Part shown: positions 26,823 to 35,793 of the stretch, piece after piece | Numbering within the stretch: the first letter of the stretch is position 1 | Layout: every line of letters begins with the position of its first letter | Origin: Kribbella pittospori | GTDB taxonomy: Bacteria; Actinomycetota; Actinomycetes; Propionibacteriales; Kribbellaceae | DNA length: 64,000 bases | NCBI RefSeq assembly: GCF_004331465.1 | Contig: NZ_SJKB01000019.1 | Location: 62,001 to 126,000, forward strand | Reading direction: 5' to 3' | Program-made: the position numbers and the translations under genes | The notes under the pieces: model-generated | What the model saw: only the letters and a program-made list of their open reading frames with translations | Database searches by the model: none | Told to the model about the DNA's origin: nothing

Positions 26823-27675
26823 CTCGATGCAGCTGACCGCCCGGCGAGGCAGCAGGCGTTTTCGGCCGCGGCACCCGATCGCGCATCTGGTGCTCTGCCT
26901 GGGTGCGATCTTCATGGTCGGGCCGTTCCTCTGGCAGCTCTCGACCTCGCTGCAGACGTTCGGTGAGTCGGTGAGCGTCCCGCCGACGTTCCTGCCGCAC
27001 TCACCGCAGTGGTCGAACGTGACGACCGTCTTCAGCGCCCTGCCGTTCGGCCGGGAGTTGATGAACACCACGGTGATGACGATCGCGCGGACCGTCGGTC
27101 AGGTGCTGTTCAGTTCGCTGGCCGGCTTCGCCTTCGCCCGGATGCGGTTCCGCGGCAACGCCGTACTGTTCGCGATCTTCCTGTCGGTGACGATGGTCCC
27201 GTACCAGGTGTTCCTGTTGCCGCAGTACCAGATCATGCAGGGCCTGGGGTTGCTGAACACATTGACGGCGCTCTTCCTGCCGGGCATGTTCAGCGCGTTC
27301 GGGACCTTCCTGATGCGGCAGTTCTTCCGGCAGATCCCGATGGAGATCGAGGAGGCCGCGCGGATCGACGGTGCGAACATCCTGCAGATCTTCTGGCGGA
27401 TCATGCTGCCGATGAGTGCTCCCGGGATGATCGCGCTCGGCGTACTGGTGATCATCTGGTCCTGGAACGACCTGCTCTGGCCGCTGGTGGTCAACTCGGA
27501 TCCCCGGCAGATGCCGGTGTCCGCGGGACTGGCCAGCCTGCAGGGGCAGTACACGACGAACTTCCCGGTGCTGATGGCCGGATCGCTGCTGGCGAGCCTG
27601 CCGGTGATCATCGTGTTCATCGTCTTCCAGCGGCACCTGATGAGCGGCATCGCGTTCTCGGGGGTCAAGGGGTGA
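26815..27675 (+). CDS. ABC-importer permease, MalG/UgpE type
   Basis: A 286-residue permease with six helices. The EAA loop is EIEEAARIDGANILQIFWRI. It overlaps the first permease by 8 bp and ends 3 bp before the stop of the convergent DeoR gene, so the operon closes here. As with the second importer at 31.3-34.4 kb, there is no ATP-binding subunit; a shared MsiK-type ATPase elsewhere is the usual actinobacterial solution. Confidence 0.93.
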   Translation: MADSMQLTARRGSRRFRPRHPIAHLVLCLGAIFMVGPFLWQLSTSLQTFGESVSVPPTFLPHSPQWSNVTTVFSALPFGRELMNTTVMTIARTVGQVLFSSLAGFAFARMRFRGNAVLFAIFLSVTMVPYQVFLLPQYQIMQGLGLLNTLTALFLPGMFSAFGTFLMRQFFRQIPMEIEEAARIDGANILQIFWRIMLPMSAPGMIALGVLVIIWSWNDLLWPLVVNSDPRQMPVSAGLASLQGQYTTNFPVLMAGSLLASLPVIIVFIVFQRHLMSGIAFSGVKG

Positions 27676-27678
27676 GCG

Positions 27679-28527
27679 TCAGCTGAGTGGGAGTGAGACG
27701 TCGGCGGAGAGCCGGGCGAGATGCACCGTGACGCCCAATCCAGTGAGTCGGGCGAGTTCGTCCGGATCCGCCGACGGATCGGTGACCAGGACGTCGATCT
27801 CCGACGCGTCGGCGACCTTGGCCACGGTCGTCTGGCCGACCTTGGAACCGTCGGCCACCACCATCAGCCGGTGCGCATGGGTCACCATGGCGTGATTCGT
27901 GCGAGCCTCGGTGTGGTCGTGGGTGGTGACGCCGTGCGCCGCGCTGACGCCGTCGGCGCCGAGGATGGCCAGGTTGACGTTGATCCCGTTGAAGGCGTTC
28001 TCCGCGAGGCTGCCCACCAGTTCGAACGAGCTCGCCCGGATCACCCCACCCGTCATGATCACCTGCAGGTTCGGCCGCGCCGCCACCGCGGCCGCGGTGG
28101 TGAGTGCGTTCGTCACGATCGTCAGCCGCTGCCGGTGACCGAGCTCCCGGGCGACCTCGGCAGTCGTCGATCCGCCGCCGATCGCCACCGCGAGCGGCCG
28201 GTCGGTCGGCAGCAGGGCAGCAGCCGTGACGGCGATCGCGTGCTTGGCCAGTGGGGACTTGGTGTCCCGGAGCCGGACGGGCAGTTCGGGGCCTGTGTTG
28301 GCCCGGGCGCCGCCGCGGGTCCGGGAGACGAGGCCCTGGTCCTGTAGGTGGGTCATGTCCCGGCGCAGCGTCGCCGGTGACACCTGGAGCTCGCCGCACA
28401 GGGCGCCGACGGACATCGCGCCGCGCGTGGTCAGGAGGTCGAGGATGTCGACCAGCCGTTGGGTACGGCGGGGAGAGGGGGCGGACGGTTGCCAGGAGTG
28501 GAGCGCGGGGAGGGCTGCCGTACTCAT
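27679..28527 (-). CDS. DeoR-family sugar-phosphate-responsive repressor
   Basis: A 282-residue regulator. The DeoR helix-turn-helix is at about residues 23-75 (RLVDILDLLTTRGAMSVGAL, then VSPATLRRDMTHL), followed by a DeoRC sensor domain with IGGGSTTAEVAREL and the VVADGSKVG motif, which normally bind a sugar phosphate. I use the ATG at 28527, about 8 bases after GAGGTGA; a GTG at 28536 is possible. It lies 97 bp downstream of nagA on the same strand and convergent with the first importer operon, so it could serve either locus. Confidence 0.9.
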   Translation of the reverse strand: MSTAALPALHSWQPSAPSPRRTQRLVDILDLLTTRGAMSVGALCGELQVSPATLRRDMTHLQDQGLVSRTRGGARANTGPELPVRLRDTKSPLAKHAIAVTAAALLPTDRPLAVAIGGGSTTAEVARELGHRQRLTIVTNALTTAAAVAARPNLQVIMTGGVIRASSFELVGSLAENAFNGINVNLAILGADGVSAAHGVTTHDHTEARTNHAMVTHAHRLMVVADGSKVGQTTVAKVADASEIDVLVTDPSADPDELARLTGLGVTVHLARLSADVSLPLS

Positions 28528-28624
28528 GACGATCACCTCGTTCCGGCCTGGACGGCGGGATGGATCGCCTCAGTGTGAGGGTCTGCGCACGCGCCGTCGC
28601 GGTTTCGCTCAGTCAGGGTGAGCG

Positions 28625-29818
28625 CTAACGATCAATGGGCTTGCCTGCCAGGTAGACGGACTGGACGGTGAGGTCTTCCGAGAGGAGGACGAGGTCGGCG
28701 GACTGGCCGATCGCGATGGTGCCGCGGTCGTGCCAGCCGTAGTGGCGGGCGGCGTTGGTGGAGACGAGTGGGGCGGCTTGTGGGGGAGTCAGGTGGAGGA
28801 GGCGTACGACGTTCGCGAGTGCGTCGGAGAGGAAGTGAACGGAGCCGGCGAGGGTGTCGGTGTCGCGGAGTTTGGCGATGCCGTGGTGGACGGTGACGTG
28901 GCGATCGGCGTACGAGTAGTCGCCGTCGCCCAGGCCGGTTGCGGCCATTGCGTCGGTGACGAGGATCGAGCGGTCCGGGCCCGCGGTTCGGGTTGCGACC
29001 GTCAGGGCTTCGGGGGACAGGTGGGTGCCGTCGGCAATCAGTTCGCAGGCGACTCGGTCGTCGAGGAGGGCGACGCCGACCGGGCCGGGGTGGCGGTGGG
29101 TCATGGTGGGCATCGCGTTGAAGAGGTGGGTCGCGGCACGGGCGCCGGCGTCGAAGGCCTGGCGGGTGTGGGATCCGTCGTCGTCGGTGTGGCCCACGGC
29201 GAAGGTGAGCTGGTCGTGGTGGCGGTGGATGAGGTCGACGGCGCCGGGGAGTTCGGGGGCGATGGTCATCGAGACGGTCAGGCCGTTGGCCGCATCGATC
29301 AGGTCGGTGAACACCTGCTCGTCGGGGGTGAGGAGGGCGGACTCGGTCTGTGCGCCGCGGCGATTCGGTGAGAGGAACGGGCCTTCGAAGTGGATGCCGC
29401 GGATGTTCGGTGCCTGGTTGCTGGCGACGGCGTCTGCGGTGGCGGTGGCGGCGGCAAGCATCCGATCGAGCCGCATAGTGGCGACCGATGCGATCAGCGT
29501 GGTGGTGCCCTGCTGCAGGTGACTGCGGGCGACCTGGATGACGTCGTCGGGGTTGCCGGAGTACAAAGCCGCTCCGCCACCGCCGTGGCAGTGGGTGTCG
29601 ATGAAGCCCGGCAACACCCATCGACCCCCGGCATCAACCACCACCTCCCCGCTCGTGGCGCCGGCAGAGCCGGCGCCACGAGCGGGTCTTACAGGCGGCT
29701 GGTCGGCGCTGGGCGGGCGCTGGCCGGGGCCTAGGGCTGTTATGTGGCCGTCGTGCATCTGCAGCCAGCCCTGGATAAGGGTTGGCGTGCAGATGCGGGC
29801 GTTGGCCAGGGTGATCAT
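28625..29818 (-). CDS. nagA: N-acetylglucosamine-6-phosphate deacetylase
   Basis: A 397-residue amidohydrolase that removes acetate from GlcNAc-6-phosphate, giving glucosamine-6-phosphate. The signature FIDTHCHGGGG, the GIHFEGPFLSP block with its metal-binding Glu, AVGHTDDD, ATHLFNAM and the catalytic-Asp block ILVTDAMAATG are all present. Residues about 33-58 form an unusual Pro/Ala/Gly-rich insert between the first strand and the metal motif; residues 45-57 are encoded by a perfect inverted repeat. The ATG overlaps the nagZ stop (ATGA). It is the last gene of the ROK-importer-NagZ-NagA operon. Confidence 0.95.
   Translation of the reverse strand: MITLANARICTPTLIQGWLQMHDGHITALGPGQRPPSADQPPVRPARGAGSAGATSGEVVVDAGGRWVLPGFIDTHCHGGGGAALYSGNPDDVIQVARSHLQQGTTTLIASVATMRLDRMLAAATATADAVASNQAPNIRGIHFEGPFLSPNRRGAQTESALLTPDEQVFTDLIDAANGLTVSMTIAPELPGAVDLIHRHHDQLTFAVGHTDDDGSHTRQAFDAGARAATHLFNAMPTMTHRHPGPVGVALLDDRVACELIADGTHLSPEALTVATRTAGPDRSILVTDAMAATGLGDGDYSYADRHVTVHHGIAKLRDTDTLAGSVHFLSDALANVVRLLHLTPPQAAPLVSTNAARHYGWHDRGTIAIGQSADLVLLSEDLTVQSVYLAGKPIDR
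29648..29686. repeat. perfect 18-bp inverted repeat inside nagA
   Basis: CCCGCTCGTGGCGCCGGC (29648-29665) and its exact reverse complement (29669-29686) are separated by only AGA. The element encodes the stretch PARGAGSAGATSG in the middle of the nagA insert. As RNA it would form a very stable hairpin within 135 nt of the nagA start. The position in a loop and the in-frame length are what would be expected from a small palindromic insertion that the protein tolerates; I see no second copy in this window. Confidence 0.8.
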
Positions 29819-31284
29819 GAGCCGAGGAGCCGCCTACTGGCTGCTTCGGCGCAGACGCGGGCGCTGCCGAAGGTTTGGATCCAGCCGGCGAAGCCCGAGT
29901 AGTCCGTGCCGGGAACGCCCATGTCGACGACGATCATGTCCGGGTGCTGACCCTGCAGCTCCCCGATCAGCTTCTCCTGCCAGTCGAACCGATGAGCGCC
30001 CCGAACCATCAGCACCACCTGACTGTCCGCGCCATACTCCGACCGGAACTCACCCACCCCGGCCCGAGCCATCCCAGGTCCGTTGTACGTCTGCCCCGAC
30101 AACCCGATGCTCTCGACAACCTTCCCGGCATCGCGCAGCAGCTTCTCCACACCCCAGCCAGACGAGCCGGCCGCGGGGGAGTGCGTCGGCTCCAACCGGA
30201 TGATCAGTACGGCGTCACTCCGCAGTACCGGATCCCCGTGGGTCACCACCACCTGCTCGGCAAGCCGCTCACCAAGCGCGTTGTCCCGCAGCGAGACATC
30301 CGCCTTGGGCCGAGTCCCGAGCCGAGCCAGTCGCTCGTTGGCACTCTGCAACCGCTCCAACGGCAGCCGTCCACTCTCGACCGCCTCGACCAGAGCAGCA
30401 GCCGCCACGTCCACGTCGTCGAGGAACGCCCACGATCCAAGGCAGAGTGCGTCGGCTCCAGCCTCGATCGCCCGTACGGCGGCCTCCGGCAACGGCGCCA
30501 CGTCGGCGATCCCGTACATCTCCAACGCGTCAGTGATCACCACCCCGTCGTACCCGAGCTCTCCGCGCAGGATGTCGGTGAGCAGCACCTTGCTGATCGT
30601 CGCCGGTACGTCGTCCAGCTGCGGTACCAGGTCGTGCGACACCATGATGCTGTCGACTCCGGCCTCGATCGCAGCGCGGAACGGATCGAGGTAGCTCGCC
30701 AGCAACTCATCCCGGGACACGTCGACAAGCGGCGTCGCCAGGTGCGCGTCGGTCCCGCTCATGCCGTGGCCCGGGTAGTGCTTGGCACACGCACTGACCC
30801 CGGCCGCCTGCATGCCTTCTACCCAAGCGGCGGTGTGCCGGCTGACCAGGTCGCGGTCCGCGCCGAAGCAGCGAATCCCGTTCGGGCTCAGCGGATTGAC
30901 GGCCGTGTCGACCGCCGGGGCCAGGTCCCAGTCGACTCCGGCCTCGACCAGCGACAGGCCGATCTGGAACGCGGCCTGCCGGGTCAGCTCGACGTCGTTC
31001 AGCTCACCGAGCGCGCGGTTGCCGGGCATCGAGAAGCCGCCGAGGTTCGCCAGCCGGCTGACGTCGCCGCCTTCCTCGTCGATCGACAGCAGGACGTGGT
31101 CCCGCAGACCGTGGAGTTCGGCGGCCAGGCCCTGGAACTGCGAACCGTCGACGATGTCCTTGCCGAAGATCACGAAACCGCCGAGACCGGCCTCGATCCG
31201 CGGCCCGACCCAGTGGGGGACTTTGGGCCGGCCGAGTGCGGGGAACAGCACGCCATGGGCGAGCCGGTCGAGCTCTGAACTCAC
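29815..31284 (-). CDS. nagZ: glycoside hydrolase family 3 beta-N-acetylhexosaminidase
   Basis: A 489-residue GH3 enzyme that releases terminal GlcNAc. The general acid/base motif KHYPGHG (residues 168-174, His173) is followed by TDAH, as in NagZ, and the nucleophile is Asp252 in VITDALEM. The DEEGG block (SIDEEGGDVSRL) lies upstream. Residues after about 340 form an added C-terminal domain, which makes the protein longer than single-domain Gram-negative NagZ. There is no signal peptide, so it works on imported chitobiose or muropeptide fragments. It overlaps nagA by 4 bp and follows the permease by 19 bp. Confidence 0.93.
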   Translation of the reverse strand: MSSELDRLAHGVLFPALGRPKVPHWVGPRIEAGLGGFVIFGKDIVDGSQFQGLAAELHGLRDHVLLSIDEEGGDVSRLANLGGFSMPGNRALGELNDVELTRQAAFQIGLSLVEAGVDWDLAPAVDTAVNPLSPNGIRCFGADRDLVSRHTAAWVEGMQAAGVSACAKHYPGHGMSGTDAHLATPLVDVSRDELLASYLDPFRAAIEAGVDSIMVSHDLVPQLDDVPATISKVLLTDILRGELGYDGVVITDALEMYGIADVAPLPEAAVRAIEAGADALCLGSWAFLDDVDVAAAALVEAVESGRLPLERLQSANERLARLGTRPKADVSLRDNALGERLAEQVVVTHGDPVLRSDAVLIIRLEPTHSPAAGSSGWGVEKLLRDAGKVVESIGLSGQTYNGPGMARAGVGEFRSEYGADSQVVLMVRGAHRFDWQEKLIGELQGQHPDMIVVDMGVPGTDYSGFAGWIQTFGSARVCAEAASRRLLGS

Positions 31285-31303
31285 AACATCCTCCTGAGGG
31301 GAT

Positions 31304-32125
31304 TCATCCTTTGACGGCGCCGCTGGTCATCCCGCCGACCAGCCGGCGCTGGACCAGCAGGAAGACGACCAGCACCGGGAGCGAGAAGATCGCGGACGCA
31401 GCGATGGTGGCGCCGTTGTCGATGCCGTCGGAGGTCTGGAACGAGACCAGCCAGACCGGCAGGGTGTAGTTGCTCTGCGACTTCAGGAACACGTAGGCGA
31501 ACAGGTAGTCGTCCCACGCGCTGATGAAGGCGAAGATCGAGGTGGCCACGATGCCCGGGGCGAGCAGCGGGAGCTGGATGTGCCAGAACGCACCGAACCG
31601 GCCGCAGCCGTCGACCATCGCGGCCTCCTCCAGCTCCAGCGGGATCCCGTGCACGAAGCCGCGCAGGGTCCAGATGGTGAAGGGCAGGACGAAGGTCATG
31701 TAGGTGATGATCAGACCAGGGACGAAGTCGATCGCCCCGACCGAGCGCAGCATCAGGTAGAGCGGGATCACCATCGCCGACCCCGGCACCATCTGGACCA
31801 GCACGAGCCCGATCAGGAACGCCCGGCGGCCGAGGAACCGGAACCGGGCCAGCGCGATCGAGGCGCCGAGGGCGACGACCAGTGCGATCAGTACGGTCGA
31901 CACCGAGACCAGCAACGAGTTGCGGACATAGTGCAAGAACGAGCCGTGGGTGAGCGCGGTGTGGAAGTTCTCCAGACTGATCGGCCACGGGATGAACTCC
32001 GGCGTCGCCGACAGGATCTTGCCTGGCTCCTTCAACGCGGTGGCGAACATCCAGTAGACCGGGAAGATCACCACCAGCGACACCAGAACGGCGATCGTGT
32101 TGGGGAGTGCTCGCTTGTTTCTCAT
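31304..32125 (-). CDS. ABC-importer permease, MalG/DasC type (amino-sugar locus)
   Basis: A 273-residue, six-helix permease starting at ATG 32125 (ATGA overlap with the upstream permease). The EAA loop is LELEEAAMVDGCGRFGAFWH. Position in an operon with NagZ and NagA suggests transport of chitobiose or another GlcNAc-containing disaccharide, as in Streptomyces DasABC. The open frame extends upstream in the same phase, but the start after the 4-bp overlap is the natural one. Confidence 0.92.
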   Translation of the reverse strand: MRNKRALPNTIAVLVSLVVIFPVYWMFATALKEPGKILSATPEFIPWPISLENFHTALTHGSFLHYVRNSLLVSVSTVLIALVVALGASIALARFRFLGRRAFLIGLVLVQMVPGSAMVIPLYLMLRSVGAIDFVPGLIITYMTFVLPFTIWTLRGFVHGIPLELEEAAMVDGCGRFGAFWHIQLPLLAPGIVATSIFAFISAWDDYLFAYVFLKSQSNYTLPVWLVSFQTSDGIDNGATIAASAIFSLPVLVVFLLVQRRLVGGMTSGAVKG

Positions 32126-33096
32126 GCAGTGACCTCGCCCTGCGCGAACAGTCGTCGTACGTAGAGCACTGCCAGCGCCGCGAGCAGGATGACGGTGATG
32201 ATCGCGATCGCCGCGCCGCCGCCGTAGTCGTTGCGGGTGAAGGCCTCGAGGTACGAGTAGACGCCGAGCGTCGTCGTACCGCCGTCCGGGCCGCCCTGGG
32301 TGAGTACCCAGAACGGCGTGAACGAGTTGACCGACCAGATGACCTCCAGCAGGACGAGTACGGCGAGCACCGGGCCAAGGATCGGCAGCGTGACGTGGCG
32401 CGCCATCGACCACCGCCCGGCACCGTCAAGGCCTGCCGCCTCGTACAGGTCGTCCGGGATCTGGCCCATCGCGGCGTACAGGGTCAGCGCCACGAACGGC
32501 AGTCCCTTCCACACGATCAGCGCGATGATCAGGAACAGCGCCTGCCCCGGCGACCCGAACCAGTCGTGCGTGGAGAAGTCACCGAAGACCTTGAGCTGCG
32601 TGATCACCCAGTTGAGTACGCCGTACTGCGGCTCGAACAGCCACCGCCAGATCATCGACGCGGACACCATCGGCATCGCCCAGACCAGCACCAGGCAGAC
32701 CGACAACATCACCCTGGCCCAGCTCGACACCTGGCGCAGCAGCGACGCAAGCAGGAACCCGATCACCATCAGCGCGGCGACACAGGCCACGCTGACGATC
32801 AGCGTGCGGAGCAGGACGGACCAGAAGTCGCTGTCGCCGAGCACCCGGGTGAAGTTGCCCAGGCCAACGAACGGCGCCTCCCCGGTGAACAGCGACCGCG
32901 GTCCGAAGTCCTGCACCGACAGCCAGATCAGCCGCACCATCGGGTACCCGAGCACGACCGCGAACGCGAGCACGGCCGGCCCGACCAGCCCGTACGGCGT
33001 GAAGCGGGCCAGCCGGTTCGTCCGGACCGTCTCGTCGCCGCGTGGTGGCGTCGGCGCGGTGGTTCCCGTCTCCGGCGCTTGGGTGAGCGAGGTCAT
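32122..33096 (-). CDS. ABC-importer permease, MalF/DasB type (amino-sugar locus)
   Basis: A 324-residue permease with a hydrophilic N-terminus (TSLTQAPETGTTAPTPPRGD) and six helices; the EAA loop is DLYEAAGLDGAGRWSMARHV. It lies 12 bp downstream of the binding-protein gene and overlaps the second permease by 4 bp. It is the partner of the permease at 31304-32125. Confidence 0.92.
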   Translation of the reverse strand: MTSLTQAPETGTTAPTPPRGDETVRTNRLARFTPYGLVGPAVLAFAVVLGYPMVRLIWLSVQDFGPRSLFTGEAPFVGLGNFTRVLGDSDFWSVLLRTLIVSVACVAALMVIGFLLASLLRQVSSWARVMLSVCLVLVWAMPMVSASMIWRWLFEPQYGVLNWVITQLKVFGDFSTHDWFGSPGQALFLIIALIVWKGLPFVALTLYAAMGQIPDDLYEAAGLDGAGRWSMARHVTLPILGPVLAVLVLLEVIWSVNSFTPFWVLTQGGPDGGTTTLGVYSYLEAFTRNDYGGGAAIAIITVILLAALAVLYVRRLFAQGEVTA

Positions 33097-33108
33097 CAGC
33101 CGCTACCG

Positions 33109-34408
33109 TCAGCGCGGACCGGATTGGGCGTTGAACGCTTCGGTCGCGTGTTTGTCGTACTCACCAGCAGCGCTGCCGATGTCACTGCCCTTGGCGATCT
33201 TGGAGAAGAACTGCTCGTTGTAGCTCTCGGTCTCCAGCGTCGCCTCGCCCGGAGTCGCCGGCAGCGCCTGGCTGACGGTCGCGGCCTGAGCGCCGAGCTT
33301 CAGCACGTCCGGCACGTTCTGGGTCGGCAGGAAGTCGGTGACGACCGGGAGTTTGTGAATGGTCTGCGTCATCGTCTGCTGGAAGGTCTTGCCGGTGATG
33401 ATCTTCAGCCACTCGACCGCGGTTTCCTTGTTCGGGCTGTTCTGGGCAATGCCGATGGTGGAACCGGCAACGATCACCGGCAACGGCGAGCCTGCCTCGT
33501 AGCCCGGCATGATGAAGTAGCCGGCGTCGGCTGCGGCCTTGGCGTTGATCTCCTTCACCGCGCCCGGCTCCCACGCCTTCACGTAGATCATCGCCGCTTT
33601 CTGGTCGGCGAAAATCTGGTCCTGGTCGGGGCTGTCGGTGTTCGCACCGATCGAGGACGGCGTCGAGCAGGCGTTCTGGAACTTCTTCCACTCCGCCAGG
33701 CCGGCCTGGTTCTCCGCGCTGCTCATCGTCGCGGTCCACTTGCCGTTGTCCTCGGTGGCGATCTTGCCGCCCTTGCCGAACAGGAACGGCATCCCGGCGA
33801 ACCAATACTGGCCGGGCATGTAGAACGCGGAGAAGTTCGGGATCGAGGTGTGTGCCTTGGCCAGCGTCGTGCAGTCCGCGACCAGTTCGTCAAGCGTGGC
33901 CGGCGGCTTGTCGATGCCCGCCGCGGCGAACATCTTCTTGCTGTACATGACGACCTTCGTGCCGCCGTAGAGCGGAGCGGCGTACAGCTTGTCCTGGTAC
34001 GTCGATGGTCCGGCGAGCCCGGCCAGCCACTTGTCGGACGACTCGAAGCCGGCCTTGTCGTCGGTCAGCTCGGCCAGCGCGCCAGAGGCCGTCAGCATCG
34101 GGGTCTGCGTGTTGCCCATCTCGACGATGTCCGGCGGATTGTCCGAGGCGAGCGCGGTGGTCAGCTTGGTGACGATGTTGTCCCACTGCTGCACCTCGAC
34201 CTTGACCTGGACGTCGGGATGCTTCTGGTGGAACTGCTTGGTCACGTCGTCGATGATCTTGTTGTCACCCGGGCCCGCCGGTCATCATCCAGACCGTCAG
34301 CTTGTTGGTCGGTGCTGCTTTGCTCGAGTCGGCCCCGCCGCAGGCGGCCAGGCTGACGAAGGCGGCTGAGATCGACGCGATGACACCCAACGTCGTCCAA
34401 CGTTTCAT
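33109..34408 (-). pseudogene. ABC-importer substrate-binding lipoprotein, frameshifted after the signal peptide
   Basis: The gene starts at ATG 34408 after AGAGGAA and encodes a good lipoprotein signal (MKRWTTLGVIASISAAFVSL, then AAC) and LTVWMMTGGPG, but stops at a TGA (34267-34265) after 47 codons. The rest of the binding protein continues one base out of phase (GDNKIIDDVTKQFHQKHPDV ... to 33109). Removing one base from the G/C run at 34268-34276 restores a single protein of about 432 residues with the normal join GGPGDN. The downstream frame alone, for example from GTG 34245, has no export signal. A sequencing error is possible; a real mutation or a programmed shift would be more interesting. 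Confidence 0.85.
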
Positions 34409-35631
34409 GCCGGTTCCTCTTTCGCTGATTGGTCGACAGCGCAGCCGTCCAGCTGGGCCACGACACCGGGGGCGGACGTGGTGATCGAGGCGACCTGATG
34501 GCGGGCCACTCCGATCGCGGTGTAGTAACCGCTCAGTGCTGCGGCCATCGCACCCAGCAGGCCGCCGGACTCGCCGAGCACGGATCGGTGCAGATCGCTG
34601 TGCACACCGACGGTCTCGTACGTCTCGGCGCTCACCGTCTCCAGCACGGAGTCGCTGAACGCCCCGGAGAAGCCGCCGGTGAAGACCACCGTGCTCGGCT
34701 CGTACGCCAGAGCGACGATCGACACCAGGTGCAGCAGCGCCTCGTGGATCTCGTCGACCAGGCCGCCGAAGCGGTCCGGGTCGGCGAACACATCGTTGGC
34801 CGAGCCGAGCTGATGCCCAGCCGCCTGCGCGAGCGAGAGCAGTCCCGCACCGGACAGCAGGTCTCGCAGACGTTCCTTGCGGCCGGGCAACCGCAGCCGG
34901 CCGAACTCGCCGAGCAGGCCCTCGGGTCCGGCCAGCACCTGCCGGTTGATGGCGACCGCCGAGCCGAGACCGGTGCCCAGGCTGAACAGGACGACGGTCT
35001 CGTGCCTGGGCAGATCGCCGTAGTGCAGCTCACCCAGCAGGGCCAGGTTGGAGTCGTTGTCGATGATCGTCGGTACGCCGAGCTCGGCGCTGACGGTCTC
35101 GACGAAGGTGGTGCCGAGGATCTGCGGCAGGTTGAACGCGCCGACCACCCGGTCCTTGCTTGAGGCAACCACACCGGGCAGGCCGATCGCGACCGAGGTC
35201 AGCGGTACGCCGTCGCCGTACCGCTCGACCAGACCGAGCACCCGGGCCGCGATCCAGGACGCCAGCTCGGCGGCATCCAGGTCCCGCGGTGTCTTGTCCC
35301 GGCAGCGGATGATCGCCGAACCGATCCCGTCGGCGATCACCATCCGGCAGTACGTGCCACCGAGATCGATCCCGCAGACCAGCCCCGACCGCGGGTTGAA
35401 CCCGAGCGCGGCAGCCTGCCGGCCCGGTCCTTCCCGGACGATCTTGTGCTGCTCCAGGGCCAGCCCGTCGGCGAGCAGATCGTCCACGATCCGGGCCACC
35501 GTCGCCCAGCTCAGTCCGGTCTGCTCGACCAGTTGCTTCCGGTCGATCCCGGCACCCGACAGCAGCGCGGCGATGATCGCCCCGCGGTTCGCCGTCCGGG
35601 TCCCGGCACTGCCTCGCACCAGCTTCGTCAT
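34405..35631 (-). CDS. ROK-family regulator (NagC/Mlc-like)
   Basis: A 408-residue ROK repressor. A winged helix-turn-helix is at about residues 14-72 (NRGAIIAALLSGAGIDRKQL, then SWATVARIVDDLL), followed by the sugar-kinase-like domain with GIDLGGTYCRMV (ATP/sugar site), DNDSNLALLGE and a GTGLGSA block. The normal ROK zinc motif CxCGxxGC is missing; the equivalent region reads GEFGRLRLPGRKERL, so the metal site is lost. Its stop overlaps the binding-protein ATG (ATGA), so it is the first gene of the GlcNAc operon and probably represses it in response to an amino sugar. Confidence 0.92.
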   Translation of the reverse strand: MTKLVRGSAGTRTANRGAIIAALLSGAGIDRKQLVEQTGLSWATVARIVDDLLADGLALEQHKIVREGPGRQAAALGFNPRSGLVCGIDLGGTYCRMVIADGIGSAIIRCRDKTPRDLDAAELASWIAARVLGLVERYGDGVPLTSVAIGLPGVVASSKDRVVGAFNLPQILGTTFVETVSAELGVPTIIDNDSNLALLGELHYGDLPRHETVVLFSLGTGLGSAVAINRQVLAGPEGLLGEFGRLRLPGRKERLRDLLSGAGLLSLAQAAGHQLGSANDVFADPDRFGGLVDEIHEALLHLVSIVALAYEPSTVVFTGGFSGAFSDSVLETVSAETYETVGVHSDLHRSVLGESGGLLGAMAAALSGYYTAIGVARHQVASITTSAPGVVAQLDGCAVDQSAKEEPA

Positions 35632-35632
35632 T

Positions 35633-35649
35633 TATTCTCACGATGAATA
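35633..35649. promoter_or_regulatory. AT-rich inverted repeat before the ROK operon
   Basis: TATTC-N7-GAATA lies immediately upstream of the ROK start, in an AT-rich patch (about 35631-35660) that stands out in this GC-rich sequence. ROK repressors of the NagC type bind AT-rich imperfect palindromes, so this is a candidate autoregulatory operator overlapping the operon's promoter. Confidence 0.4.
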
Positions 35650-35716
35650 GAATTAGTTGAGCTGAGACAGTAATCCCGCGATATGGTCCGTGTCCAGGGG
35701 TAACTGCATCTCCACC

Positions 35717-35734
35717 CGACGTGAGCACACGTCG
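35717..35734 (-). terminator. small hairpin downstream of the diguanylate cyclase gene
   Basis: CGACGTG and CACGTCG flank AGCA, 60 bp beyond the stop of the diguanylate cyclase gene and upstream of the ROK promoter. It is a short perfect stem that could act as a weak terminator between the two same-strand units; the rest of the 35650-35793 gap shows nothing more that I can support. Confidence 0.3.
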
Positions 35735-35793
35735 TCCCGCCGGCCGCCCATGGCTGACCGCGGCCGCCCGGATCCCGCGCGACAACCGGTGCG

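Noticed and set aside
29875..31278. A 467-codon + strand open frame
   Set aside because: Antisense to nagZ, whose catalytic motifs are intact.
32107..34356. A 749-codon + strand open frame across the amino-sugar importer genes
   Set aside because: Antisense to two permeases and the binding protein, which have clear family motifs; composition is that of a shadow frame.
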